A stretch of DNA of 64,000 bases from Streptomyces malaysiense (GTDB taxonomy: Bacteria; Actinomycetota; Actinomycetes; Streptomycetales; Streptomycetaceae): assembly GCF_000980885.2 (NCBI RefSeq), contig NZ_LBDA02000094.1:1-64000 (forward strand), written 5' to 3'. Position 1 is the stretch's first letter; each line of letters starts with the position of its first letter. Positions 34,500 to 42,956 of the stretch are shown here, piece by piece. Position numbers and translations under genes: made by a program. A model generated the notes under the pieces. The model was given only the letters and a program-made list of their open reading frames with translations. It ran no database searches and was not told the DNA's origin.

Positions 34500-36010
34500 G
34501 GGGCCCCGGCGAAGCGGAGCCGCGGCCGGCGGAGGCCGGTCGCGTCCCGCCGTCCGCACGTCGGACGGACACGGCCGGGGGTCCGCCCGCGGCGGCCGTG
34601 ACCGTCACCGCCGAAGGCCCCTTGCCCGACCGGTCGTACGACATCGCGATCGTCGGCGCCGGAGTCGTCGGCTGTGCCATCGCCCGTCGACTCGCCCGCC
34701 ATCCACGTCCCAGGATCGCCCTGGTCGAGGCGCAGGACGACGTGGGCCAGGGCACCTCCAAGGCCAACACCGCGATCCTGCACACGGGGTTCGACGCCGT
34801 ACCGGGCACCCTGGAGGCCCGGCTGGTGCGCGAGGGATCCGCCCGGCTCGCGGCCTACGCGGCCGAGTCCGGCATCCCCGTCGAACCCGTCGGCGCGCTG
34901 CTCGTCGCCTGGGACGGGGAGCAACTCGCCGCGCTGCCGCGGCTCGCCCGGAAGGCGGCGGCCAACTCCTGCTCCGACACCCGCCTGTTGGACCGAGCGG
35001 AGCTGTACGCCCGCGAGCCGCACCTCGGCCCCGGCGCGCTCGGCGCCCTGCACATCCCGGGCGAGAGCGTCATCTGCCCCTGGACCACCACCCTGGCGTA
35101 CGCCACCCAGGCCGTCCGCGCCGGAGTCGACCTGCACCTCAACACGATGGTGGAGCGCGCGACCTGGGACGGCGGACACCATCTCCACACCACCCGCGGC
35201 ACTCTGCGGGCCCGCCACCTCGTCAACGCGGCCGGCCTGGGCGCCGACATCCTCGACCACCACCTCGGACGCGACGACTTCGGCGTCAGACCGCGCCGCG
35301 GCCAGCTCCTGGTGTTCGACAAGTTCGCCCGTCCGCTGGTCCGGCACATCCTGCTGCCCGTACCGACCGCGCTCGGCAAGGGAGTCCTGGTCGCCCCCAC
35401 CGTGTACGGCAACGTACTGCTCGGTCCCACCGCCGAGGACCTGGACGACAGACGGGCCACCGGCTCCACCGCCGAGGGCATCGCCCTGCTGCGGGAGCGG
35501 GGCCGCCGTGTCCTGCCCGCGCTGATCGAGGAGGAGGTCACCGCCGTGTACGCGGGGTTGCGCGCGGCCACCGGGCAGGAGGACTACCGGATCGCCGCAC
35601 ACCCCGAGCGGTCCTGCGTCACCGTCGGCGGCATCCGCTCCACCGGCCTGACCGCCTCCCTGGCCATCGCCGAGCACGTCACCGCCCTGCTCACCGGCAC
35701 CGGCCTCGACCTCGGCCCCGAACGTGACCTCGAACCGGTGCACATGCCCAACCTCGGCGAGGCGTTCCCGCGCCCCCACCAGCGCCCCGGACTGATCGCC
35801 GCCGACCCGGCCTACGGCACCCTCGTCTGCCACTGCGAGCGGGTCTCCCTCGGCGAGATCCGCGACGCCCTCGCCGGCCCGATCCCACCCCGCGGCGCCG
35901 ACGGCCTGCGCCGCCGCACCCGGGCGCGGGCGGGACGCTGTCAGGGGTTCTACTGCGGGGCGGCGGTAAGGGAGTTGCTCGAACGGCGGGGCAGGGGTGA
36001 GCGCGGATGA
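34496..36010 (+). CDS. FAD-dependent glycerol-3-phosphate dehydrogenase-like protein with BFD-type [2Fe-2S] domain
   Basis: A 504-aa oxidoreductase. After a Pro/Arg-rich leader of about 45 residues, the FAD site is YDIAIVGAGVVGCAIARRLARH. The DAO fold follows (TSKANTAILHTGFDA, LVNAAGLGADIL, VGGIRSTGLTASLAIAEH). The C-terminal 80 residues carry a BFD-like [2Fe-2S] site with four Cys in two pairs, LVCHCERVSLGEI and GRCQGFYCG. This matches GlpA/LhgO-type proteins that oxidise glycerol 3-phosphate or 2-hydroxy acids and pass electrons to a partner. Overlaps both neighbours by four bases (ATGA). Confidence 0.85.
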   Translation: MRGPGEAEPRPAEAGRVPPSARRTDTAGGPPAAAVTVTAEGPLPDRSYDIAIVGAGVVGCAIARRLARHPRPRIALVEAQDDVGQGTSKANTAILHTGFDAVPGTLEARLVREGSARLAAYAAESGIPVEPVGALLVAWDGEQLAALPRLARKAAANSCSDTRLLDRAELYAREPHLGPGALGALHIPGESVICPWTTTLAYATQAVRAGVDLHLNTMVERATWDGGHHLHTTRGTLRARHLVNAAGLGADILDHHLGRDDFGVRPRRGQLLVFDKFARPLVRHILLPVPTALGKGVLVAPTVYGNVLLGPTAEDLDDRRATGSTAEGIALLRERGRRVLPALIEEEVTAVYAGLRAATGQEDYRIAAHPERSCVTVGGIRSTGLTASLAIAEHVTALLTGTGLDLGPERDLEPVHMPNLGEAFPRPHQRPGLIAADPAYGTLVCHCERVSLGEIRDALAGPIPPRGADGLRRRTRARAGRCQGFYCGAAVRELLERRGRGERG

Positions 36011-37269
36011 CGGCGGTACGGCAGGTCGACGTCCTCGTGGTCGGGGCCGGGCCCGCGGGCCTCGCCGCGGCGGCCCGGCTCGCCGCCGCCCGAGCCGGAC
36101 GCGTGGAACTCCTGGAGCGGGAGGCGCGGCCCGGCGGAGTGCCCAGGCACTGCGCCCACCGCGGGTTCGGCACCTGGCCCCGAACGCTGACCGGTCCGCG
36201 CTACGCCCGCCTCCTCACGGCGGAGGCGGAACGGGCCGGCGCCGTGATCAGGACGCGAACCACCGTGCTGGACTGGGAGGCCGGGGCCGCCTTTGCCCCG
36301 AACGTCGTGCTGACGGTCGGGCCCGGCGGACCCGAGGCCCTCGCCGCGCGGGCCGTCGTCCTCGCCACCGGGGCCCGCGAACGCCCACGCGCGGCTCGTC
36401 TGGTGCCCGGCACCCGGCCCGCCGGCGTCTACACCACCGGTGAACTCCAGCAGGCGGTGCACCTGTTCGGGCAGCACATCGGTACCCGGGCGGTGGTGGT
36501 CGGCGCGCGGGACGTGTCGTACGCGGCGGCCCGGACGGTCCGCACGGCCGGCGCCGAGGTCGTCGCGCTGGTCACCGAACACCCCAGGGCCCGCACCGGC
36601 CGCGCCCGCGCGCGGTCCGCCCGTCTCGTCGAGGGCATTCCGCTGCTGACCGACACCGCGGTCGTCGAACTCCTCGGCCACGGACGGCTGTCCGGTGTGC
36701 GCGTCCGCCACCGGGACGGCCGCACGGCCGTACTGCCCTGCGACACCGTCGTGTTCACCGGCGACTTCGTCCCCGACCAGGAACTCGCCCGGCGCGGCGC
36801 CCTCGATCTCGACCCCGGAACGCGCGGCCCCGCCGTGCACGCAGGCCTGCACACCTCGCGCCCCGGCGTCTTCGCCGCCGGAAACCTCCTGCACGCGGTG
36901 GAGCCCGCGGGCACCGCGGCCCGTGAGGGGGCCAGGGCGGCGGCCGCCGTCCTCGGCCATCTGTCCGGCGCCCCCTGGCCCCGCCCCGGGATCCCGGTCA
37001 CCGTCGAGCGGCCGCTGTGCCACGTCACCCCGAACCGGATCGATCCCGACCGCGGCCGTCTTGGCCACCCGGCCGGCCCGCCCCACCTCCTGCGCACCGA
37101 CACCCCCCTGCCCCGCCCGGTCCTGTACGTCCATCAGGACGGCCGCCTGCTGCACCGCGCCCGCCTCGGCCCCGGCACCGCCCGGCCGCACCGCGCCCTG
37201 AGGCTCGACGGCTCCTGGCACGGGAGGGTGGACCCGGACGGTCCGGAGGTGAGGGTGAGCGCGGGCTGA
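36007..37269 (+). CDS. FAD/NAD(P)-dependent oxidoreductase, partner of the GlpA-like protein
   Basis: A 420-aa pyridine-nucleotide-type oxidoreductase with an N-terminal FAD motif VDVLVVGAGPAGLAAAARLA, the substrate-side RPGGVPRHCAHRGFGTW segment, a second nucleotide-binding region (TRAVVVGARDVSYAAARTV) and a GVFAAGNLLHAVEPAGTAAREG C-terminal FAD contact. Its arrangement behind a GlpA-like BFD protein is like the NADH-oxidase-type partner found in glycerol-3-phosphate dehydrogenase triads of Thermotoga and other organisms. The usual third DUF1667 protein is not seen. No membrane segment. Translationally coupled to the preceding gene. Confidence 0.82.
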   Translation: MTAVRQVDVLVVGAGPAGLAAAARLAAARAGRVELLEREARPGGVPRHCAHRGFGTWPRTLTGPRYARLLTAEAERAGAVIRTRTTVLDWEAGAAFAPNVVLTVGPGGPEALAARAVVLATGARERPRAARLVPGTRPAGVYTTGELQQAVHLFGQHIGTRAVVVGARDVSYAAARTVRTAGAEVVALVTEHPRARTGRARARSARLVEGIPLLTDTAVVELLGHGRLSGVRVRHRDGRTAVLPCDTVVFTGDFVPDQELARRGALDLDPGTRGPAVHAGLHTSRPGVFAAGNLLHAVEPAGTAAREGARAAAAVLGHLSGAPWPRPGIPVTVERPLCHVTPNRIDPDRGRLGHPAGPPHLLRTDTPLPRPVLYVHQDGRLLHRARLGPGTARPHRALRLDGSWHGRVDPDGPEVRVSAG

Positions 37270-37308
37270 GCCGGGGGCGCTGTCAGTGGCGCGTGCGACA
37301 GTGCCGTC

Positions 37309-38586
37309 GTGACTGAGATCGACACTCCGGTGCCCGCCGCGCTGTCCGGCCTCGACGGCCTCGACTGGTCCGCGCTGACGCACGCCTACGGCCCCGCCGA
37401 CGACGTGCCCGGACTGCTGCGCGCCCTGTGCTCCCCGGACGCGGAGCAGCGCCACCAGGCCCTGGACGCGCTGTACGGCAACATCTTCCACCAGGGCAGC
37501 CGGTACCCGGCCACGGCCGCCGCGGTGCCGTTCCTGGTCCGCATGGCGGCGGACCCCGCGCTGCCCGGCCGCGCCGTGTGCCTGGAACTGCTGGCCGCCC
37601 TCGCCGTCGGTTACGACGAGGCCCGTCTGCCCGGTGGTGTGGCGGTCGCCGAGTGGCGGGCCGCCGTCGCCGAGGTCCGCGCGCAGGACCCGGCGGCGAT
37701 ACGCGCCGAGTACGACGCCTGGGTCGGGGCGGCGGCCGACGAAGGGGAACGCCGGACGCGGGAGTTCCGCCGCGACCTGTACGACCATGACCGGCATCTG
37801 GAGGCCATGGCCGCCGAGCTGGGCGCCTACGACGCGGTGCGCGCCGGGGCACCGGCACTGCTTCCCCTGCTCGGGGACGCGGACGCGGCCGTACGGGCGG
37901 GCACGGCGTATGTGCTGGCCTGGTTCCCGGAGGCGGCCGGGGAGAGCCTGCCGCGGCTGCTGGCGACGCTGGACGAGGAGCGCGAGCCGGTGGTCCTGGC
38001 CACCGCCCTGGTGGCCGCCGGGCTGCTCGGGGACACCGGGACCGGCCCCGAACTGGCGCTCCGGCTGCGGCCGTTCCTCGGCGCCGGAGAGCCGGTGGTG
38101 CGGTGGGCGGCGGCCACGGCGCTGGCCCGGCTCGGCGGCCGGGGCGTCGAGGCGGCCGTCACCGCCGACGTGGCGGCCGAACTCGTGGCCGCAGCCCGGG
38201 ACCCGGCGCCCGGTGAGCCCCCGATCCCGTTCCACGAGGGCGATCTGCGCGGCTACTCCGCCGCGTCCCTCACCCTGCTCGCCGAGGTGTACCCGCGAGA
38301 GGCCCTGGACGCGGTGACCGACGGACTCGCCGCCACCAGCGGCCCGGCGAGCTTCCCGCTCGCCACGGCCGCGCTGCGGCTGGCCTTCGGCGAACCCGGC
38401 ACGGACGGACCCGGCGCGTTCACGGAGCTGACCGAGCCCCAGCGCCGCCTGGTCCGGGTCCTCGCGGAACTCGACCGGGCCACCTGGCAGTGGGCGAACT
38501 TCTGGGGCATCGTCCGCTCCTGGGGCCTGCCCGCCCCGCGCGACGCACTGCGCGCCTATGCCGGACTGCCGCGGGAACGACCGTGA
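37309..38586 (+). CDS. HEAT-repeat-like protein of unknown function
   Basis: A 425-aa soluble, helix-rich protein with repeated motifs of the HEAT/PBS-lyase kind: DADAAVRAGTAYVLAWFPE, EREPVVLATALVAAGLLGD, AGEPVVRWAAATALARLGG. Such proteins are binding scaffolds rather than enzymes. GTG start at 37309, 39 bases after the oxidoreductase operon and probably on its own or weakly co-transcribed. Function not known. Confidence 0.72.
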   Translation: MTEIDTPVPAALSGLDGLDWSALTHAYGPADDVPGLLRALCSPDAEQRHQALDALYGNIFHQGSRYPATAAAVPFLVRMAADPALPGRAVCLELLAALAVGYDEARLPGGVAVAEWRAAVAEVRAQDPAAIRAEYDAWVGAAADEGERRTREFRRDLYDHDRHLEAMAAELGAYDAVRAGAPALLPLLGDADAAVRAGTAYVLAWFPEAAGESLPRLLATLDEEREPVVLATALVAAGLLGDTGTGPELALRLRPFLGAGEPVVRWAAATALARLGGRGVEAAVTADVAAELVAAARDPAPGEPPIPFHEGDLRGYSAASLTLLAEVYPREALDAVTDGLAATSGPASFPLATAALRLAFGEPGTDGPGAFTELTEPQRRLVRVLAELDRATWQWANFWGIVRSWGLPAPRDALRAYAGLPRERP

Positions 38587-38625
38587 CGGGAGCGCTCGTA
38601 CGCCGCGTGCCCGTCCGTGGCGTGC

Positions 38626-39393
38626 TCAGCTGAACGAACCGTGCCGCCCCGCCCCCGAGGCGAACCGGGCGGCGCCCTCCGCGCTCTGCGCCAGCACGCC
38701 CGCGCCATGGCGGAGTTCGCCGAGCAGCGCCGCCTCCTCCGGCAGGCCCTCCTGATCGAGGACCGAGGCGCGGTCGCTGCGCAGACACGCCTGCGGGAAC
38801 CTGGCGATCTCCGCGGCCAGCGCCTCCGCCTCCACGCGGGCGGTGCCGGCCGGCACCACACGGTTGGCGAGCCCCATCGCGTACGCCTCCCGGGCCGGCA
38901 CCGGCCGGCCGGTCAGGATCAGGTCCATGGCCCGGCTCGTCCCGATCAGCCGGGGCAGCCGTACGGTGCCGCCGTCGATCAGCGGTACCCCCCAGCGGCG
39001 GCAGAACACGCCGAACACCGCGTCCTCCTCGGCCACCCGCAGATCGCACCACAGGGCCAGTTCCAGGCCGCCCGCCACGGCGTGCCCGGCGACGGCCGCG
39101 ATCACCGGCTTGGACAGCCGGAGCCGGGTCGGACCCATCGGACCGTCGCCGTCCTCGGCCACCCGGTTGCCCCGCTCGGTGCCGATCGCCTTCAGGTCGG
39201 CCCCCGCGCAGAACGTGCCGCCCTCACCCCACAGCACCGCCACCCGGGCGTTCTCGTCCGCCTCGAACTCACGGAACGCGGCGACGAGTTCGGCCGCCGT
39301 CGGACCGTCCACGGCGTTGCGTGCCGCGGGCCGGGACAGGACGACGGTGGTGACGTACTCCTCGCGCTCCACACGGACCGGCACGGCGGGCAC
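38626..39393 (-). CDS. enoyl-CoA hydratase/isomerase (crotonase family)
   Basis: A 255-aa crotonase. The oxyanion-hole motifs are GTFCAGADLKAIG and VAGHAVAGGLELALWCDLRVAEEDAVFG. At the usual catalytic-glutamate positions the sequence reads PLIDGGTVRLPRLIGTSRAMDLILTG, so one of the two glutamates of classical hydratases appears replaced by Asp; it may catalyse another crotonase reaction. The GTG start has a GGAGAGGGA ribosome site. Convergent with the HEAT-like gene and 34 bases upstream of... the membrane protein gene lies on its 5-prime side in the same direction, so the two may be co-transcribed. Confidence 0.8.
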   Translation of the reverse strand: MPAVPVRVEREEYVTTVVLSRPAARNAVDGPTAAELVAAFREFEADENARVAVLWGEGGTFCAGADLKAIGTERGNRVAEDGDGPMGPTRLRLSKPVIAAVAGHAVAGGLELALWCDLRVAEEDAVFGVFCRRWGVPLIDGGTVRLPRLIGTSRAMDLILTGRPVPAREAYAMGLANRVVPAGTARVEAEALAAEIARFPQACLRSDRASVLDQEGLPEEAALLGELRHGAGVLAQSAEGAARFASGAGRHGSFS

Positions 39394-39427
39394 TCCCTCT
39401 CCAGACGACTGGGAGTGCCACTCTGCC

Positions 39428-40483
39428 TCAGATGACCTTCAGCCGCACCAGCGCCCCCAGCGTCAACGCCCCCGGCAGCAGCGGCGCCCAGACCGTGATG
39501 ATCCGGTAGGCCAGCACCACGGCCGTGGCCGGCGCCGCCGGGCCGCCGACCGCGACCAGGGCCACGATCAGCGCGGCCTCGACCGAGCCGAGCCCGCCCG
39601 GGGCCGGGACCAGGGCCACCGCGACCGTCGCCGCGAGATAGGCGAGCGCCATGTGGGCGGGCGGCACCGGCAGCCGCAGAGCCCGGCCCACCGCGGCGAG
39701 CCCGGCCGCCTGGAGCGCCGGGAAGGCCAGCGAACCGCCCCACAGGGCCAGGGCGCGGGCCGGCCGGGTGTGCACGCAGCGCGCCTCGCCCACAGCGTCC
39801 CGTACGAAGGCGGAGGCCCGGACACGCAGCGGTCGTACCAGCGCCCCGGCGGCCACCGCCGCCACCAGCGCGGCCGCGCCCAGCAGCAGCGGCCGCGCCG
39901 AGCCGTCCGGCAGCAGCGGGCCGAGCCGCAGCGCGTGGGGGAAGGCGAGCAGCAGGGCGGCCAGCAGCCCGAGCCGGCCCGCGCTCTCCGCGAGCACGTA
40001 CAGGGCCAGCGCGGCCGAGGAACGGGCCGCCGGCACCCCGCACACGGTCATGAAACGCAGGTTCACCGCGCCCGCGCCGAGCCCGGTGGGCAGCAGGTGG
40101 TTGGCTGATGCCGCCGCGAACTGGGTGGCCAGCAGCCGGCCCTTGGGCAGCGCCTGAACCACCGCGCCCTGCCGGGTGACGGCCGCCGCCACCCAGGTCA
40201 GACAGGTGGCACCGGCCGCTGCGAGCAGCCAGGGCAGGGAGGCTGCCCGCAGCTGGCCGAAGCCCGCGCCGAGCAGCGCGCGGTTGCGTACGGCGGCCAC
40301 GGCGACCAGCGCGAGCGGCAGCAGGCACAGCGCCCGGCGGACGGGCACGCGACGGGGGAGTCGTACCCGGGAGAGCGGGGGAGTGGGGACGGCGGTCACA
40401 TCCGCAGAGGGTCGCGGCACCGCCCCAACAGGGAATGGCGTCGTCGGGGACGGCGGCTTACGGGCAGTGGTCGGCGGGGTCAT
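39428..40483 (-). CDS. lysylphosphatidylglycerol synthase TM-region-like / UPF0104 membrane protein
   Basis: A 351-aa integral membrane protein with about eight hydrophobic segments after a polar Pro/Arg-rich N-terminus. The blocks AASANHLLPTGLGAGAVNLRFM and ALVPAPGGLGSVEAALIVALVAVG are typical of the UPF0104/LPG-synthase transmembrane family, which includes flippases of aminoacylated lipids. It lacks the C-terminal aminoacyltransferase domain. ATG 40483 is used; a GTG at 40399 would also preserve all membrane segments. Divergent from the SoxR-box ABC exporter. Confidence 0.78.
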   Translation of the reverse strand: MTPPTTARKPPSPTTPFPVGAVPRPSADVTAVPTPPLSRVRLPRRVPVRRALCLLPLALVAVAAVRNRALLGAGFGQLRAASLPWLLAAAGATCLTWVAAAVTRQGAVVQALPKGRLLATQFAAASANHLLPTGLGAGAVNLRFMTVCGVPAARSSAALALYVLAESAGRLGLLAALLLAFPHALRLGPLLPDGSARPLLLGAAALVAAVAAGALVRPLRVRASAFVRDAVGEARCVHTRPARALALWGGSLAFPALQAAGLAAVGRALRLPVPPAHMALAYLAATVAVALVPAPGGLGSVEAALIVALVAVGGPAAPATAVVLAYRIITVWAPLLPGALTLGALVRLKVI

Positions 40484-40551
40484 GGGGGCCGCCCGGTCTC
40501 GTCGGGGCGCCCCGGTTCCCGGACGCCGGAGCGGGTGAAAAGCCTCGGACC

Positions 40552-40582
40552 TTGACCTCAACGATGCTTGAGGTTCTACGTT
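40552..40582 (+). promoter_or_regulatory. SoxR box promoter with 19-bp spacer
   Basis: TTGACC (40552-40557) and TACGTT (40577-40582) are 19 bases apart, the over-long spacing used by MerR-family activators. The spacer region contains the dyad acctcaa-N6-ttgaggt (40555-40574), whose core cctcaa-N6-ttgagg is the SoxR operator arrangement. The predicted transcription start lies at or within a base or two of the ATG at 40589, implying a leaderless mRNA. In S. coelicolor, SoxR responds to redox-active metabolites such as actinorhodin, and from memory SCO7008, an ABC transporter, is one of its targets. Confidence 0.85.
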
Positions 40583-40588
40583 CTCCTC

Positions 40589-42499
40589 ATGAGCATGGAG
40601 ACCACCGCATGGACGCAGTTGCACAGCGTGATGAACGCGCAGGCCGACCGCCGTCCCCTCGCCCGCGCCACGCTGCGCCGTATCGCCGCCTTCGCCCGCC
40701 CGCACCGCGCCGGCATCATCCGCTTCGTCCTGCTCGGGGTGGTGACGGCGCTGCTCGCCGTGGCGACCCCGGTGCTCGCCGGGCACGTCGTGGACGCCAT
40801 CGTGTCGGGGCACGACTCCGGGACCGTGGTCCGTCTGTCCCTGCTGATCGCCCTGGTCGCCCTCGCGGAGGCCGGGCTGGGCATCCTCGGCCGGCGCCTG
40901 TCGTCCACGCTCGGGGAGGGACTCATCCTCGACCTCAGAACGGCCGTGTTCGACCATGTGCAGCGCATGCCCGTCGCCTTCTTCACCCGGACCCGCACGG
41001 GAGCCCTGGTCAGCCGCCTCAACAACGACGTGATCGGCGCCCAGCGGGCCTTCGCCAACACCCTCTCCGGTGTGGTGACCAATCTGGTGACCCTGCTGCT
41101 CACGCTCGCCGTGATGCTCACCCTGTCCTGGCAGATCACCCTGCTCGCGCTCGTACTGCTGCCCGTCTTCGTGCTGCCCGCGCGCCGGATGGGCAGCCGG
41201 ATGGCCCGGATGCAGCGGGAGGCGGCGGCACTGAACGCGGCCATGGGCACCCGGATGACCGAGCGGTTCTCCGCGCCCGGCGCCACCCTGGTCAAGCTGT
41301 TCGGCCGCCCCGACGAGGAGTCGGCGGAGTTCGCCGCCCGCGCCTCCCGGGTCCGGGACATCGGGGTGCGCACGGCCACCGCCCAGTCGGTATTCATCAC
41401 CTCCCTCACCCTGGTCTCCGCCCTCGCGCTCGCCCTCGTCTACGGCCTCGGCGGCTGGTTCGCGCTGCGTGGCACCCTGGAGGCCGGCGCGGTCGTCTCG
41501 CTGGCCCTGCTGCTGACCCGCCTCTACGCGCCGCTCACCGCGCTCGCCGGGGCCCGGGTGGAGGTGATGAGCGCACTGGTCAGCTTCGAACGGGTCTTCG
41601 AAGTGCTCGACCTGAAGCCGCTGATCGAGGAGAAGCCGGACGCGGGCGAGGTGCCCGAGGGCCCGGTCAGCGTCGAGTTCGACGCCGTCCGCTTCGCCTA
41701 CCCGGCCGCCGACCAGGTCTCCCTCGCCTCCCTGGAAGAGGTCGCCGCCCTCGACACCCGCGGCGGCACCGAGGTCCTGCACGGCATCTCCTTCCGCGCC
41801 GAACCCGGACAGACCGTCGCCCTCGTCGGCTCCTCGGGTGCGGGCAAGTCCACCATCGCCCAGCTGCTGCCGCGGCTGTACGACGTCGACGGGGGCGCCG
41901 TCCGGGTCGGCGGGGTGGACGTGCGTGACGTGACGGCGGCCTCGCTGCGGGCCACGCTCGGCATGGTCACCCAGGACGGCCACCTCTTCCACGACACCGT
42001 CCGCGCCAACCTGCTGCTCGCCCGCCCCGACGCCGCCGACGAGGAACTGTGGGACGCCCTCGGCCGCGCCCGCCTCGCCGAGGTCGTACGGTCCCTGCCC
42101 GACGGCCTCGACACGGTCGTCGGCGAGCGCGGCTACCGGCTGTCCGGCGGCGAGCGCCAGCGGATGACGATCGCCCGGCTGCTGCTGGCCCGCCAGCGCG
42201 TCGTCATCCTCGACGAGGCCACCGCCCACCTGGACAACACCTCCGAGGCCGCCGTCCAGGAGGCCCTGACCGAGGCGCTGGAGGGCCGCACCGCCGTGGT
42301 CATCGCCCACCGCCTTTCGACCGTCCGCGCCGCCGACCAGATCCTCGTGATCGAGGCCGGGAGGATCGCGGAACGCGGGACGCACGAGGAACTGCTGGCG
42401 GCGGGCGGGCGGTACGCCGAGCTGTACCGGACACAGTTCGCGCAGGGGGACGAGGCCGGGGACGCGGTGACGGCGGAGACGGAGGTGGGGGCGGTCTGA
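40589..42499 (+). CDS. ABC exporter with fused permease and ATPase, SoxR-regulon type
   Basis: A 636-aa half-transporter of the MsbA/BmrA type: six transmembrane segments in residues about 35-320, then an ATPase domain with Walker A GSSGAGKST, Q-loop MVTQDGHLF, signature LSGGERQRM, Walker B VVILDEA and switch His in VVIAHRLST. It should work as a homodimer and pump out small hydrophobic compounds. The ATG at 40589 is chosen because the SoxR-type promoter ends six bases before it; the longer frame would begin inside the operator. Likely induced by redox-cycling compounds made by the organism or its rivals. Followed by a 13-bp hairpin. Confidence 0.92.
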   Translation: MSMETTAWTQLHSVMNAQADRRPLARATLRRIAAFARPHRAGIIRFVLLGVVTALLAVATPVLAGHVVDAIVSGHDSGTVVRLSLLIALVALAEAGLGILGRRLSSTLGEGLILDLRTAVFDHVQRMPVAFFTRTRTGALVSRLNNDVIGAQRAFANTLSGVVTNLVTLLLTLAVMLTLSWQITLLALVLLPVFVLPARRMGSRMARMQREAAALNAAMGTRMTERFSAPGATLVKLFGRPDEESAEFAARASRVRDIGVRTATAQSVFITSLTLVSALALALVYGLGGWFALRGTLEAGAVVSLALLLTRLYAPLTALAGARVEVMSALVSFERVFEVLDLKPLIEEKPDAGEVPEGPVSVEFDAVRFAYPAADQVSLASLEEVAALDTRGGTEVLHGISFRAEPGQTVALVGSSGAGKSTIAQLLPRLYDVDGGAVRVGGVDVRDVTAASLRATLGMVTQDGHLFHDTVRANLLLARPDAADEELWDALGRARLAEVVRSLPDGLDTVVGERGYRLSGGERQRMTIARLLLARQRVVILDEATAHLDNTSEAAVQEALTEALEGRTAVVIAHRLSTVRAADQILVIEAGRIAERGTHEELLAAGGRYAELYRTQFAQGDEAGDAVTAETEVGAV

Positions 42500-42505
42500 G
42501 GCGGC

Positions 42506-42542
42506 GCCGGGCCCGGCCGAAGCCTCCGCGGCCGGGCCCGGC
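42506..42542 (+). terminator. 13-bp GC-rich hairpin terminator
   Basis: The arms gccgggcccggcc (42506-42518) and ggccgggcccggc (42530-42542) pair perfectly with an 11-base loop, 6 bases after the ABC exporter stop codon. Confidence 0.65.
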
Positions 42543-42707
42543 CGCGTCGAGCGCGACCGGCACCAGGAAGCCCGGCGGCACCCCCGCGACCGCGTCCGCG
42601 GGCCACGAGCCGCCCCCTCGCCCGTGCGCGGCCCCTACGTGTGAGCTCCGCGAACCTGGATACGCGGAGCGCACGGCACCACGGTACGTCCGGAAGGCCC
42701 ACCGCCC

Positions 42708-42956
42708 ATGACCAGCGAGAACGCGCCCGCCACGAGATCGGGGACCGTCCTGGGGACGCCGGGCGGGCCGCACGCCCCGTACGCCGGCCGCCACCGCGTC
42801 CCGCCGGACCCGCTTCGCGCGGACCCGGGCCCCACCGCCGTCGGCACGCCCGCCGGCCCCGCGGGCCGCCGCCCCGGCCACGCCACCGGCGTCCGCCGCC
42901 GCGAACCCTCCCGCGCCCCCGGCCGGCTCCCCGCCGGTGCGCCGGGCGCGGGATGA
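42708..42956 (+). CDS. possible small Pro/Gly/Arg-rich protein coupled to the GH65 gene
   Basis: An 82-codon open frame starting MTSENAPATRSGTVLGTPGG. It has a GGAAGG ribosome site 11 bases upstream, nearly all third codon positions are G or C, and its TGA overlaps the GH65 start (ATGA). The product is low-complexity and has no recognisable domain, so it may be a leader that couples translation, a remnant of the HAD phosphomutase gene that often precedes GH65 genes, or chance. An eight-base inverted repeat (gctccgcg / cgcggagc, 42645-42670) lies just upstream. Confidence 0.35.
   Translation: MTSENAPATRSGTVLGTPGGPHAPYAGRHRVPPDPLRADPGPTAVGTPAGPAGRRPGHATGVRRREPSRAPGRLPAGAPGAG

Noticed and set aside
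38626..39393. Calling the crotonase a specific pathway enzyme (for example PaaF or FadB)
   Set aside because: No pathway neighbours, and one catalytic glutamate position looks altered.
40484..42385. Long minus-strand extension of the UPF0104 frame
   Set aside because: It runs antisense through the ABC exporter and is of shadow composition.
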